Shown: in pieces, positions 43,701-51,100 of the stretch
Position numbering within the stretch: position 1 is the first letter of the stretch
Layout of the letters: every line of letters starts with the position of its first letter
Assembly: GCF_014649015.1 (NCBI RefSeq)
Contig: NZ_BMSF01000009.1
Location: 248,001 to 312,000, forward strand
Direction of reading: 5' to 3'
From: Streptomyces narbonensis
Lineage (GTDB): Bacteria > Actinomycetota > Actinomycetes > Streptomycetales > Streptomycetaceae
Length of the DNA: 64,000 bases
Notes under the pieces: generated by a model
Told to the model about the DNA's origin: nothing
Databases searched by the model: none
What the model saw: the letters and a program-made list of their open reading frames with translations, nothing else
Made by a program: the position numbers and the translations under genes

Positions 43701-44070
43701 GCTCTTCAACCGCTGCTACTTCATGATGCTCCAGCTGATCGTGCAGCACTTCGGGGAGAGCCCGGACGCGAGCCTGCGCCGCTCGCACCTGATGAACGCC
43801 GCCATCGACGTGATGACGGGGATGATGCGCCCGCTGGCCGAGCAGCTGATGCCGCTGGAGTCGGGATGGCGGGGGCGGACGGCCGGCCCCTCCTTCGAGC
43901 TGGAGGAGCCGCCCGTGTGCATCGCGCGCCCCGACGTGGCCCGGCGCGGGTTCGCGATGCGCTTCCGGCATCTCGCGGCCATGGCCCGGGAGTGCGAGGG
44001 CGTGCCGGACAGGGTGCCGGAGCTGATGACCTGGTACGCGGAGCGCTTCGCGCGGGAAGGCAGGAGCTGA
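40762..44070 (+). CDS. rebD: Chromopyrrolic acid synthase, RebD/StaD/VioB-like
   Basis: A 1102-residue enzyme that begins MSVFDLPRLYFGGTAVTRLPTGP, the characteristic start of RebD/StaD. The N-terminal two thirds are the poorly understood VioB-type domain. From about residue 668 comes the iron/haem-associated ferritin-like domain (LRSALWQAVTVELATSLQYLYAGYSV; REEMMHFLVVNNILMAMGEPFHVPEIDFG). It joins two indole-pyruvate imine units into chromopyrrolic acid. Length fits StaD (about 1100) better than violacein VioB (about 1000). A Gly/Ala/Thr/Asp repeat (ATDGAGATDGAGA) near residues 810-838 interrupts the C-terminal domain. Confidence 0.95.
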   Translation: MSVFDLPRLYFGGTAVTRLPTGPRGGLVDLARNTALRGAGAAGRGERPSAVGPFGEDGPAEAYHAHLAEHGARGGHFSGNGHLVLDARVTGVERADGTVGTADPVVGRSVDLWGHYNPYLGTTVNRSRVFDVDPASAWTTTLMGGRFAFGREGRSHDAGYLCVGDVTGFMPPRWHGFAPVCRTLHQFAIAAGEGLDWPAGAVDSPAVRALRAAVEKCEGGGIVVQFTLERPAAPAPSPEGVRTDGPGSGDAPGVWRLRGTVAPWRPDEPRTHPAGRLLVPSGTDGRTGGGPGPCTVRVSPDAVAFNWPFAQGLDATGAVGRGGGPALELRTARSDLPVAVLPAGAAEGGRVMTVPAVSAEGVRRAAEEGLTLVRAATDDGDGDGLGEWDGRTVLLREREAVVLTDEACLILEHPDPERGDEYAVEVPVRTFLRGVPAALDEVVVRQFPNPRALPLDPVASAATARCGDVEIVRLRAGRTAGEKPDGSAPVSSCGFATDALGRGWFTVSGARAGTARLLLAAGPGELPPYDPETSGSAEACYDHEDALDFWPWAGSAAVRVLPDDWHLDAVLQQDVTFELLHREVFAYYEQLFPFMRDEVFSLADRCKVETYAKLIWQMCDPANKDRTYYMPPTRDLSLPKARLLLKYLRAQSTAAAVPPAAVPSPVRSHPQITTRAQLRSALWQAVTVELATSLQYLYAGYSVPTHGTGFEYVRSGVWTPRQLRLACGDGGETLAKGVRDSLFDVAREEMMHFLVVNNILMAMGEPFHVPEIDFGTPGRLPLPLDFALEPLHLGSLQRFIAIERPERLAGGTGATDGAGATDGAGAIGGTGVIGGPGPFGSPSELYAGIREGLTRVPDLFPVDRGRGGGEHHLFIGDTVNSVHPDYQLEVDDLSSALFAVDFVTEQGEGGVLDTEKAGSKSHHETFVRLAELLMTERADGPQGEGAPWHPAYPSLRNPTLDPGHPGRAAVSDPHARQVMRLFNRCYFMMLQLIVQHFGESPDASLRRSHLMNAAIDVMTGMMRPLAEQLMPLESGWRGRTAGPSFELEEPPVCIARPDVARRGFAMRFRHLAAMARECEGVPDRVPELMTWYAERFAREGRS

Positions 44071-44074
44071 CATC

Positions 44075-45835
44075 GTGGCGGAAAGCAGCGGCACGAGCAG
44101 GAGCGCGGGCGGCGGCGAGAGCACGCGCGGGAGTACGGGGGCGCCTCCGGCGGCGGGCCGGCCCGCGGTCGAGGAGACCGAGGTACTGATCGTGGGCGGC
44201 GGGCCCGTCGGACTCGCTCTCGCCCTCGACCTCACCCACCGGGGCGTGGACTTCGTCCTGGTGGAGGCCGGGGACGGGCCGGTCACCCATCCGAGGGTCT
44301 CCACCGTCGGCCCGCGCGCCATGGAGGCCTTCCGGCGCTGGGGCGTCGCGGACGCGATCCGGGGCGCGGGCTGGCCGTCGGACCACACCCTCGACATCGC
44401 GTGGGTCACCGCCGTCGGCGGGTACGAGCTGCACCGGCTGCGGCTCGGCACGGCCGGTGAGCGGCCCCCTCCCTCGTACACGCCGGAACCCGAGTCGATC
44501 TGCCCGCAGCACTGGCTGGCCCCCCTGCTCACCGCGCACCTGGGGGTCCGGCCGGCGGGACCGGTCCGGCTCGGCACGCGGCTGGTCGCGCTCGCCCCGA
44601 AGCCCGACCGGGTCAGCGCGGCGCTCGTGGACGGGGCGGGGATGCGGACGACGATGCACGCCCGGTACCTGGTGGGCTGCGACGGGGCCTCCTCCCCGGT
44701 GCGCAAGGCCTGCGGGATCGCCGCGCCCGAGCGGCACCGCACCCGCACCCTGCGCAACATCCTCTTCCGCAGCCCCGGACTCGGCGCCGCGCTCGGCCCG
44801 CGCGCGGCGCTCGTCCACTTCGTCACGGAGCCGGGCGGGCTGCGTTATCCGCTGCGTTCCATGGACGGAAGGGAGTTGTACCGCCTGACGTGTCCCGCCG
44901 GGCCCGCCGGGGCCGAGCGCGTCGTGCGGCGGGCGATCGCGCCGGACGTGCCGGTGGAGGTGCTCTCGGACACCACCTGGCACCTGACGCACCGGGTGGC
45001 GTCGGTGTACCGCGACGGACGGGTCTTCCTGGCCGGGGACGCGGCGCACACGCTGTCGCCGTCGGGCGGCTTCGGACTCGCGACGGGCGTGGGCGACGCG
45101 GCCGACCTCGGGTGGAAGCTGGCGGCTGAGCTGGCGGGCTGGGCAGGCTCCGGGCTGCTCGACACGTACGAGAGCGAAAGGCGGCCGGTCGCCGTCGGCA
45201 GCCTGGAGGAGAGCCACCGCAATCTGCGGCGGACCGTCGACCGACGGCTCTCCGCCGCGCTGTGCGACGCGACGGAGGACGGGGAGCGGGCACGCGCCGA
45301 ACTGGCCCGGGAGATCGCGGAGTCGGATCCGCTCAGGGAGTTCCACGCACCGGACCTGCACTTCGCGCACCGGTACGCGTCGACGGCGATCGTGGTCGAG
45401 GAGGAGGGAACCGGATCCGCGGCGGACGAGGACGACGGGGCGAGCGGGAGGGACGGGGCGGACGGGCCGGTCTGGAACCGCACGACGCTGCCCGGGGTCC
45501 GGGCACCCCACGCGTGGCTCGGGCCCGGCCGGTCGACGCTCGACCTGTACGGCGGGGAGTTCGTCCTGCTCCGCTTCGACGCGGGAGGCGGAATCGGAGC
45601 GGGGACGAGCGGCCGCACCGGTGCCGCGGAGGTCTCTCCCGACGGTCTCGTCCGCGCCTTCGCCGACCGCCGGGTCCCGCTCCGCGTACGGCACTGTCAC
45701 GACCCCCGGGTGGCGCGGCGGTACGAGCGGCCCCTCGTGCTGGTGCGGCCGGACGGACACGTGGCGTGGCGCGGGGTCGTCCCGCCGGCCGATCCGCTGC
45801 GGATCGCCGATCTGGTGCGCGGGGCCGGCGGATGA
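44075..45835 (+). CDS. rebC: RebC/StaC-like flavin monooxygenase
   Basis: A 586-residue flavoprotein that closely follows RebC along its length (ETEVLIVGGGPVGLALALDLTHRG, THPRVSTVGPRAMEAFRRWG, PEPESICPQHWLAPLL, GCDGASSPVRK, GDAAHTLSPSGGFG, final VRPDGHVAWRG). It acts with the P450 to set the oxidation state of the indolocarbazole core. By hand alignment, the position of RebC Phe216 is Val247 (StaC-like), while Arg230 and Arg239 are kept as Arg261 and Arg270 (RebC-like). The FAD loop reads GGFGLATGVGDA, with Leu-Ala where Met-Asn is usual. GTG 44075 is 4 nt after the RebD stop. Confidence 0.94.
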   Translation: MAESSGTSRSAGGGESTRGSTGAPPAAGRPAVEETEVLIVGGGPVGLALALDLTHRGVDFVLVEAGDGPVTHPRVSTVGPRAMEAFRRWGVADAIRGAGWPSDHTLDIAWVTAVGGYELHRLRLGTAGERPPPSYTPEPESICPQHWLAPLLTAHLGVRPAGPVRLGTRLVALAPKPDRVSAALVDGAGMRTTMHARYLVGCDGASSPVRKACGIAAPERHRTRTLRNILFRSPGLGAALGPRAALVHFVTEPGGLRYPLRSMDGRELYRLTCPAGPAGAERVVRRAIAPDVPVEVLSDTTWHLTHRVASVYRDGRVFLAGDAAHTLSPSGGFGLATGVGDAADLGWKLAAELAGWAGSGLLDTYESERRPVAVGSLEESHRNLRRTVDRRLSAALCDATEDGERARAELAREIAESDPLREFHAPDLHFAHRYASTAIVVEEEGTGSAADEDDGASGRDGADGPVWNRTTLPGVRAPHAWLGPGRSTLDLYGGEFVLLRFDAGGGIGAGTSGRTGAAEVSPDGLVRAFADRRVPLRVRHCHDPRVARRYERPLVLVRPDGHVAWRGVVPPADPLRIADLVRGAGG

Positions 45836-47124
45836 GCGGGCCCGGGCCGGCGGCGGGGAACGCCCCGGAGCCCTTCGACCCGGCTCGGCTCGACCTCGCC
45901 GACCCCTACCCCGTCTACCGGCGCTACCGCGAGACGGACCCGGTGCACGCCGTGCGGGGCGGGCGGGACGCGCATGGCCGCGCGGCGCCCACGACCTGGT
46001 ACCTCTTCGGTCACGCGGAGGTGGCGCACGTCCTGGCGGGCCGGGGCTTCGGCCGGTCCTCCCCGCTGACGGCGCGGGCGGCGCCGGTCCCGGACGGGTA
46101 CGTCACGCTGCGGCGGGTCGTCGAGAACTGGCTCGTCTTCCTCGACCCGCCCCGGCACACGCGGTTGCGCGCCCGGGTGACGCCGCCACTCGGGGCCGCC
46201 GCCGTGGCGGCGCTGCGTCCGCGCGTACGGGAGATCGCGGAGGAGCTCGTCGCGCCGCTCGCGCGGCGGCCGGTGGTGGAGCTCGTCGAGGGGTTCGCGG
46301 CCCCCTATCCGCTGCTGGTCATCGGCGGGCTGCTCGGGGTGGAGGCCGAGCGGTGGCCGTGGTTCCGTGCGCAGGCGCTGGCGCTCCAGCAGGCGGGCGG
46401 GACGCGGGGCGACCGGACGCAGACCGCGCTGGACGGGGCCGAGCGGGCGGCGGCGGAGCTGGACGGGTACTTCCACCGGGAGCTGGGGGCGCGGCGCACC
46501 GAGGATCGCGGGGACCTGCTCTCGGCGCTGGCCCGGGCCGGGGCGGAGGATCCGTCGCTGAGCGGCTCGGAGCTGGCGGCGACGTGCACGCATCTGCTGA
46601 CCGCCGGGCACGAGACGACGACGGGGCTGATCGGCAAGGCGGTGCTCGCGCTGCTCGCGCGTCCGGACGTGGGAGCCGAACTCCGTGCCGATCCCGGGTT
46701 GTTGCCGAACGCCGTGGACGAGTTCCTGCGACACGACCCGCCCGTGCAGATGGTGACGAGGTGGGCTCAGCGGGACGTGGAGCTGGCGGGCCGGACCGTA
46801 CGTCGCGGCGACCGCCTGCAGTTGGTCCTGGGCTCGGCGCACCGGGACCCGGACCGCTTCCCCGACCCCGACGTCCTCGACATCCACCGGGGCAGCGGCC
46901 GCCACTGCGCGTTCGGCCTGGGCATCCACTACTGCGCGGGGGCGGCGCTCGCGCGGGCGGAGGCGGAGATCGGGATCGGCGTCCTGCTCGACCGCCTGCC
47001 CGCGCTCGCCTCGGGCGCCCGGCCGGGGATCGAGGCGGAGTACGCCCCCGACTGGGTGTTCCACGGCCCGTCCCGCCTGACGCTGACCCTGGCTCGTCCC
47101 ACGGGGACCCCGGAGGCGCCCTGA
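45832..47124 (+). CDS. rebP: Cytochrome P450, RebP/StaP-like
   Basis: A 430-residue soluble P450. The I-helix reads LLTAGHETTTG near 254-264, the ExxR motif is in DEFLRHDPPVQM near 297-300, and the haem-binding loop FGLGIHYCAGAALARAEAEI carries the proximal Cys near 368. In its context it should catalyse the indole C2-C2 coupling of chromopyrrolic acid, as StaP and RebP do with ferredoxin partners from elsewhere in the cell. ATG 45832 overlaps the RebC stop (ATGA). It is the last gene of the operon, 14 bp from a convergent ArsR gene. Confidence 0.93.
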   Translation: MSGPGPAAGNAPEPFDPARLDLADPYPVYRRYRETDPVHAVRGGRDAHGRAAPTTWYLFGHAEVAHVLAGRGFGRSSPLTARAAPVPDGYVTLRRVVENWLVFLDPPRHTRLRARVTPPLGAAAVAALRPRVREIAEELVAPLARRPVVELVEGFAAPYPLLVIGGLLGVEAERWPWFRAQALALQQAGGTRGDRTQTALDGAERAAAELDGYFHRELGARRTEDRGDLLSALARAGAEDPSLSGSELAATCTHLLTAGHETTTGLIGKAVLALLARPDVGAELRADPGLLPNAVDEFLRHDPPVQMVTRWAQRDVELAGRTVRRGDRLQLVLGSAHRDPDRFPDPDVLDIHRGSGRHCAFGLGIHYCAGAALARAEAEIGIGVLLDRLPALASGARPGIEAEYAPDWVFHGPSRLTLTLARPTGTPEAP

Positions 47125-47137
47125 CGCACCGGAGGCT

Positions 47138-47575
47138 TCACTCTCCTCGCGTAAATCCAGCCGGAGCCCGGTCCGAGGCGGCCCGGTCCGAGGTCCGGTC
47201 CGAGGTCCGGTCCGAGGTCCGGTCCGGGGCCCGGTCCGAGGCGGCCCGGTCCGAGGTCCGGTCCGGGGGCGTGACTGCCTGCCCCGCGACCGCGTCGCCG
47301 GTCAGGATCGAGCGGGCCACCAGGAGGAGCTCCGTGACCCGCGGGCCGGTCAGCGCGTAGTAGACGGCCACGCCCTCGCGCCGGGCGACCACGAGGTTCG
47401 CACGGCGCAGCACGGCCAACTGCTGGGAGAGGTACGCCGCTTCGACTCCGGTGTCGCGCAGCATCTCGGCGACCGCGTGCTCACGCTCGCCCAGCAGCTC
47501 CAGGACGCGGATCCGGACGGGGTGTCCCAGTGTCTTGAAGAACTCCGCCTTCGACTGGTAGAGAGGCGCGCTCAT
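47138..47575 (-). CDS. ArsR-family regulator with repetitive C-terminal tail
   Basis: A 145-residue protein. Residues 1-95 form an ArsR winged helix (FFKTLGHPVRIRVLELLGEREHAVAEML...AAYLSQQLAVLRRANLVVARREGVAVYYAL), without a metal-binding CxC. The last 45 residues are a low-complexity tail of SDRAA, DRTSDR and SDRAP units encoded by GGTCCGAGGTCCG-type DNA repeats at about 47167-47270. The tail probably grew by slippage and adds many Asp/Arg charges. The gene closes the tryptophan-dimer locus; a role in it is possible but unsupported. Confidence 0.85.
   Translation of the reverse strand: MSAPLYQSKAEFFKTLGHPVRIRVLELLGEREHAVAEMLRDTGVEAAYLSQQLAVLRRANLVVARREGVAVYYALTGPRVTELLLVARSILTGDAVAGQAVTPPDRTSDRAASDRAPDRTSDRTSDRTSDRAASDRAPAGFTRGE
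47160..47270. repeat. GGTCCGAGG coding repeat in ArsR tail
   Basis: About ten imperfect copies of a GGTCCGAGGTCC-type unit, arranged in two higher-order blocks separated by GGCCCGGTCC. All lie inside the 3' end of the ArsR gene and keep frame. Confidence 0.8.
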
Positions 47576-47696
47576 CGCACCCACTCCGCGCCTCGCGTCG
47601 AACCAGCACCGTGCACCATGCCCCCATCCTCGCGTCTTCCGGGGTGCGCGGCCTACCGGTCTCCGAAGTCGGGCCGTGCGGAACGCCGGGCCCGGC

Positions 47697-48083
47697 TCAC
47701 TCGCTCGGCCACGCGTCGCTGCGCCAGGCACGCTGTTCGGCACCCGCGCCGCGGTGGGCGGCGAACGCCGCGTCGAGGTCGCAGTGGACGGGGATCGCCG
47801 GGCCGTCGCCCGCGGGGGCGAGGGAGCCGTCGGAGGGGATCGCGGCGAGTTCGAGGCTCCGGCCCGCGGCCCGGAGCCGGTGGGCCGCCTCGGTGACGGC
47901 GTGCTGTCCGCCCGTGGACCAGCCGCGCAGCCGGCTGAGGTCGAGGACGACGGGCCCCGTGCCGCGCGCGACCGCCCAGCCGACGGCTCCGGTGAACCGC
48001 CCGAGCGCGTCGGCGCCGAGGAACCCGGCCAGGGACAGCACGCCCAGCTCCTGCTGGACCGTGTAACGCCATTCGATCGTCAT
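47697..48083 (-). CDS. STAS-domain anti-sigma factor antagonist
   Basis: A 128-residue single STAS domain. It starts MTIEWRYTVQQELGVLSLAGFLGADALGRFTGAVGWAV and contains VVLDLSRLRGWSTGGQHAV, where the Ser of STGG occupies the usual phosphorylation site. Phosphorylation by an anti-sigma kinase and dephosphorylation by a SpoIIE-type phosphatase would control release of a sigma factor. No kinase or sigma gene is adjacent. An inverted repeat ATTGCA-N6-TGCAAT lies about 80-95 bp upstream. Confidence 0.85.
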   Translation of the reverse strand: MTIEWRYTVQQELGVLSLAGFLGADALGRFTGAVGWAVARGTGPVVLDLSRLRGWSTGGQHAVTEAAHRLRAAGRSLELAAIPSDGSLAPAGDGPAIPVHCDLDAAFAAHRGAGAEQRAWRSDAWPSE

Positions 48084-48161
48084 GCGCGTCGTCTTCCCTG
48101 TCGTTCGGCGGTGGCGCCGGGTGCGGCGGCGGGAGGGCGTGGGGGCCGGACCAGGATGGAA

Positions 48162-48179
48162 CGAATTGCAGGATTGTGC
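48162..48179. promoter_or_regulatory. ATTGCA-N6-TGCAAT palindrome
   Basis: Perfect 6-bp arms with a 6-nt centre between the cysteine hydrolase stop and the STAS start. On the minus strand a TTGCAC -35-like hexamer overlaps it, so it may be an operator for the STAS gene. Confidence 0.5.
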
Positions 48180-48190
48180 AATATCCCATC

Positions 48191-48772
48191 TCACGGAGCG
48201 GATGGAGCCGCCGCGAAGGTGACCTCGGCGGCTGGAACGGTGACCTCCGCATCGCTCCCGAGGGCGTAGGCCGCGACGCGGGAGACCGTCGCGGCCGGGA
48301 CGGCCTCGCAGACGCCCGGTACCGCCGGGCAGTCCTGGGTGGCATGGGCGTCGTACGGCACGACGACGCGGTAGCCGCGGTCCAGGGCCGTACGGGCCGT
48401 CGCCTGCACGCACATCTCGGACATCACACCGCATACGGCGACCGATCGGACCTCGGCGCCGGTGAGCACCTCGCCCAGCGGGGTCGCGTGGAAGCCGTCG
48501 TCCCGGGGCTTGCGGATCACCAGCTCCCGGGGGCCGGGCAGGACGGGGTGGTGGAGTTCCCAGCCCGGCGTGTGGGGCTCGTCCTCCGCTCCGGGCGGCC
48601 CGTCGTTCTGGAGGTGGACGACGAGCGCCCCGTCCCGCCGCGCCCGGGCGATCAGGTCCGTCGTCCGCTCGACGATCAGGTCGGCCGCGGGCACGGCCCC
48701 GTCACCGACGACGAAGGCGGACTGCACGTCCACGACGATCAGGGCGTCCACGGGCTGCGTGTGCTGGGTCAT
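48191..48772 (-). CDS. Isochorismatase-family cysteine hydrolase
   Basis: A 193-residue enzyme with the family triad: Asp in ALIVVDVQSAFV, Lys in LVIRKPRDDGFHATPL and the nucleophilic Cys in VAVCGVMSEMCVQATARTALDRGY. Members hydrolyse isochorismate, nicotinamide, carbamates or related amides. The sequence does not fix the substrate, and no siderophore or NAD gene is nearby. ATG 48772 was chosen at the start of homology; its ribosome binding site is weak. Confidence 0.9.
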   Translation of the reverse strand: MTQHTQPVDALIVVDVQSAFVVGDGAVPAADLIVERTTDLIARARRDGALVVHLQNDGPPGAEDEPHTPGWELHHPVLPGPRELVIRKPRDDGFHATPLGEVLTGAEVRSVAVCGVMSEMCVQATARTALDRGYRVVVPYDAHATQDCPAVPGVCEAVPAATVSRVAAYALGSDAEVTVPAAEVTFAAAPSAP

Positions 48773-48823
48773 CCCGTCATCATCACTCCCGAGGACCCCG
48801 CGGCTCCACGGCATTTCGGCCGA

Positions 48824-49747
48824 TCATCCGCTGTTCACGGCCTGACCGCGGGCATCGGCCCGGGTCAGGAGGAAGCGGCCCGCGACCCCGGTCGCGAGCA
48901 GGCCGGCGACGAGGGCGAGGAGCGAGACGCCCGGGCCGGACGTCCAGTCGACGGACCGGGCGTGGACGGCGAGCAGGACGGCGACGGCCAGTGCCACCGC
49001 CGGGACGGCCGTGAGGGCCGGGCGGATACGGGTCAGGTCGTCCTCGACGAGTGAGCCGAGGACGCCGGCGCCGAGCGCGAGCGCCCACACTCCGAGGCCC
49101 TGCGCGTCGGCGCGGTTCACCGTCCACGGCACGAGCGGGCCCCAGAAGGCGGGGAAGGTGAGGAGACCCGCGCCGATGCCGAGCCAGCCGGAGCCGAGGA
49201 CCGCGAGGAGCGGTTTCGACCAGCCTGGCAGCGGGGCGGCGCGCGGGCGCTCGGCCGCCGGGGGCGGCGGGGCCGGCCTGCGGTACTGCGCGACGAGGCA
49301 CACGACGGCGGCGAGCGCGAGCAGCCCGAGCGTGACGACCCAGCCGAGGCTGAAGAGGGCGAGGAACAGCGGGCCGCCGTGGACGGCCTGGAGGGCTCCG
49401 CCGTTCAGCAGGCTCACCGCGAAGAGGCCGACGAGGACGATCGCGAGCGGCAGGACGAGGCTGCGCGCCTCCTCCCAGACGCGGACCCGGCCGAGGGTGA
49501 ACAGCGCGGGCGCGACCCCTGCCATCGCCGCCCCCAGAAGCCCGGGGCTGAGGGGCTCCGGTGACACCCAGGCACCCGCCGTGTATCCGGCGAGGCTCGT
49601 GACGGCGAGCAGCGCCCCGACGGTGAGACTGATGCCGCCCACCACGCCGCTCAGGATCACCACGGCGGGCGAGAGTTCCCTCCCGTCGACCGTGCCCGTG
49701 CCCGCGCCCGCACCCGTGCCGGCACCCGTACCTGCACCCGCACCCAT
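48824..49747 (-). CDS. Multi-pass membrane protein, unknown function
   Basis: A 307-residue protein with about eight hydrophobic helices (for example VVILSGVVGGISLTVGALLA; VLPLAIVLVGLFAVSLL). A Gly/Ala/Thr-only N terminus (GAGAGTGAGTGAGAGTGT) is encoded by a short repeat. I recognise no family motif. The ATG at 49747 overlaps the stop of the upstream DUF2306 gene (TGATG), so the two membrane proteins are translationally coupled and may form one complex. Confidence 0.75.
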   Translation of the reverse strand: MGAGAGTGAGTGAGAGTGTVDGRELSPAVVILSGVVGGISLTVGALLAVTSLAGYTAGAWVSPEPLSPGLLGAAMAGVAPALFTLGRVRVWEEARSLVLPLAIVLVGLFAVSLLNGGALQAVHGGPLFLALFSLGWVVTLGLLALAAVVCLVAQYRRPAPPPPAAERPRAAPLPGWSKPLLAVLGSGWLGIGAGLLTFPAFWGPLVPWTVNRADAQGLGVWALALGAGVLGSLVEDDLTRIRPALTAVPAVALAVAVLLAVHARSVDWTSGPGVSLLALVAGLLATGVAGRFLLTRADARGQAVNSG

Positions 49748-50988
49748 CAGTGGTCGCCTTCCCGCGAGGCAGCCGCGGCGGGCACCCCGGCAGGGGCGGT
49801 CACCACCGCCTCCCGTCCGGCGGCCGACGCCCCCTGTCGCTTGAGGAGTTCGCGACCGTAGAGCACCCGCAGGCTCACCACGGTGACGGCCGCGTAGGCG
49901 AGCACGCCGCAGCCGATGCCCACGCCGGCGATCAGGGCCGTGAGCCGGTCGAGGCCCATGGTCCGCTCCAGTACGGGCGCGGCCACCGCCGAGAACGCGG
50001 GCGCCAGGCAGAGGGCCGCCAGGTGCAGTCGCCACTCCTCGCGCGCCCAGTCGGCGCCCCGCGCACGCGCGCGTGCCGCCCGCACCGCGATGACCCCGTA
50101 CGTCACGGCGTACGGGACGACATAGGCGAGGAGCAGCCGGCGTCCGCCCGTCCCCTGGCCGAGGAAGGCGGCCGTGATCCAGGCCAGTCCGGCGGCTCCG
50201 GCGAGGTGGGCGGCCACCAGGACCGGTCCCGGGCACCAGCTGCCGGCCAGGCCGGGGACGGTGGTGCGCCGGTCGAGCGCGCGGGTGGCGAGCAGGGCGC
50301 CGAAGGAGACGAGGGAACCGAGGTGCATGATCGCGACGCGGTTGATGTCCTGGATCGAGAGCCCGGGGTAGAGCGAGGGCAGGAAGCCCCATTCGAGGCG
50401 GAGCAGCGGAGCGGTCATCAGGAAGCCGTAGCAGAGCAGCATCCAGCGCTGGTGCAGGTCCGGGAGGCCGCGGATGGCGGCCAGGACGCCGAGGGTCACG
50501 CTGCCCACGGTTCCGACCAGGATCGTGGCGAGGACGATCCAGAACGCGGCCCCGCTGAAGGCCTGCTCCGGCGGGGTGCGGACGAGGTAGAGGGCGGCGC
50601 CGGCCATCGACACGTAGACGGCGACGGCGAAGACGGTCCCGGCGATCCGGTGCAGCCGGATGCGCCGCCGTACGGCCGAGAGCAGCTGCACGGGGCCGAG
50701 CAGCATCAGCAGGCCGCCGAGGACGGAGTGCACGATGAGCGGGGCCAGGCTCCGGCTGTACGGGCCGATCCGGTCGCGCACGGCCTCGGCCACGAACTCC
50801 GGGGAGACGGACCGGCCGAGGAGCCACTCGCCGATGGCGGGTGCCCCGGGGCTCGCGTACGGCCAGAGTTCGGTCACCGCGATCGGCGCGTACGTCAGGC
50901 AGACCACCGTGACCGCGAGGGCGGCCGCCCTTCCTGCTCTCGTGCTTGTCGGACGCCCCACGGCGGATCCCCCTCCGAACGCGAACAC
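49747..50988 (-). CDS. DUF2306-type membrane protein
   Basis: A 413-residue protein with about ten helices. Its first half contains IVHSVLGGLLMLLGPVQLLSAVRRRIRLHRIAGTVFAVAVYVSMAGAALYL and LPDLHQRWMLLCYGFLMTAPLLRL, the pattern of DUF2306 with its conserved His residues, which could bind haem. Function is unknown. Start GTG 50988 has AAGGA inside the PadR-type palindrome; GTG 50964 with GGAGGGGG is an alternative. It is controlled, most likely, by the PadR gene just upstream. Confidence 0.82.
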   Translation of the reverse strand: MFAFGGGSAVGRPTSTRAGRAAALAVTVVCLTYAPIAVTELWPYASPGAPAIGEWLLGRSVSPEFVAEAVRDRIGPYSRSLAPLIVHSVLGGLLMLLGPVQLLSAVRRRIRLHRIAGTVFAVAVYVSMAGAALYLVRTPPEQAFSGAAFWIVLATILVGTVGSVTLGVLAAIRGLPDLHQRWMLLCYGFLMTAPLLRLEWGFLPSLYPGLSIQDINRVAIMHLGSLVSFGALLATRALDRRTTVPGLAGSWCPGPVLVAAHLAGAAGLAWITAAFLGQGTGGRRLLLAYVVPYAVTYGVIAVRAARARARGADWAREEWRLHLAALCLAPAFSAVAAPVLERTMGLDRLTALIAGVGIGCGVLAYAAVTVVSLRVLYGRELLKRQGASAAGREAVVTAPAGVPAAAASREGDH

Positions 50989-50991
50989 GCG

Positions 50992-51010
50992 ATAGTCCTT
51001 TCTGGACTAT
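50992..51010. promoter_or_regulatory. PadR-type operator overlapping the ribosome binding site
   Basis: ATAGTCC-N5-GGACTAT is a perfect 7-bp inverted repeat ending 4 bp before the GTG 50988 start, so the AAGGA ribosome binding site lies within it. A repressor could block transcription, and the hairpin in mRNA could mask the site. Confidence 0.7.
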
Positions 51011-51100
51011 GGAGGAAGGTAGGGCGGGAGACGGCCGGGGTCAACCGGTCGGTAACAAAGTCGGTGACGGAGCCGCCGGCGGGGCCGGGCCGGTGGCCGC

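Noticed and set aside
40762..47124. Violacein-type pathway
   Set aside because: The RebD homologue could be confused with VioB. However, a RebC-type enzyme and a StaP/RebP-type P450 follow and no VioE-like gene is present, so the indolocarbazole route fits better.
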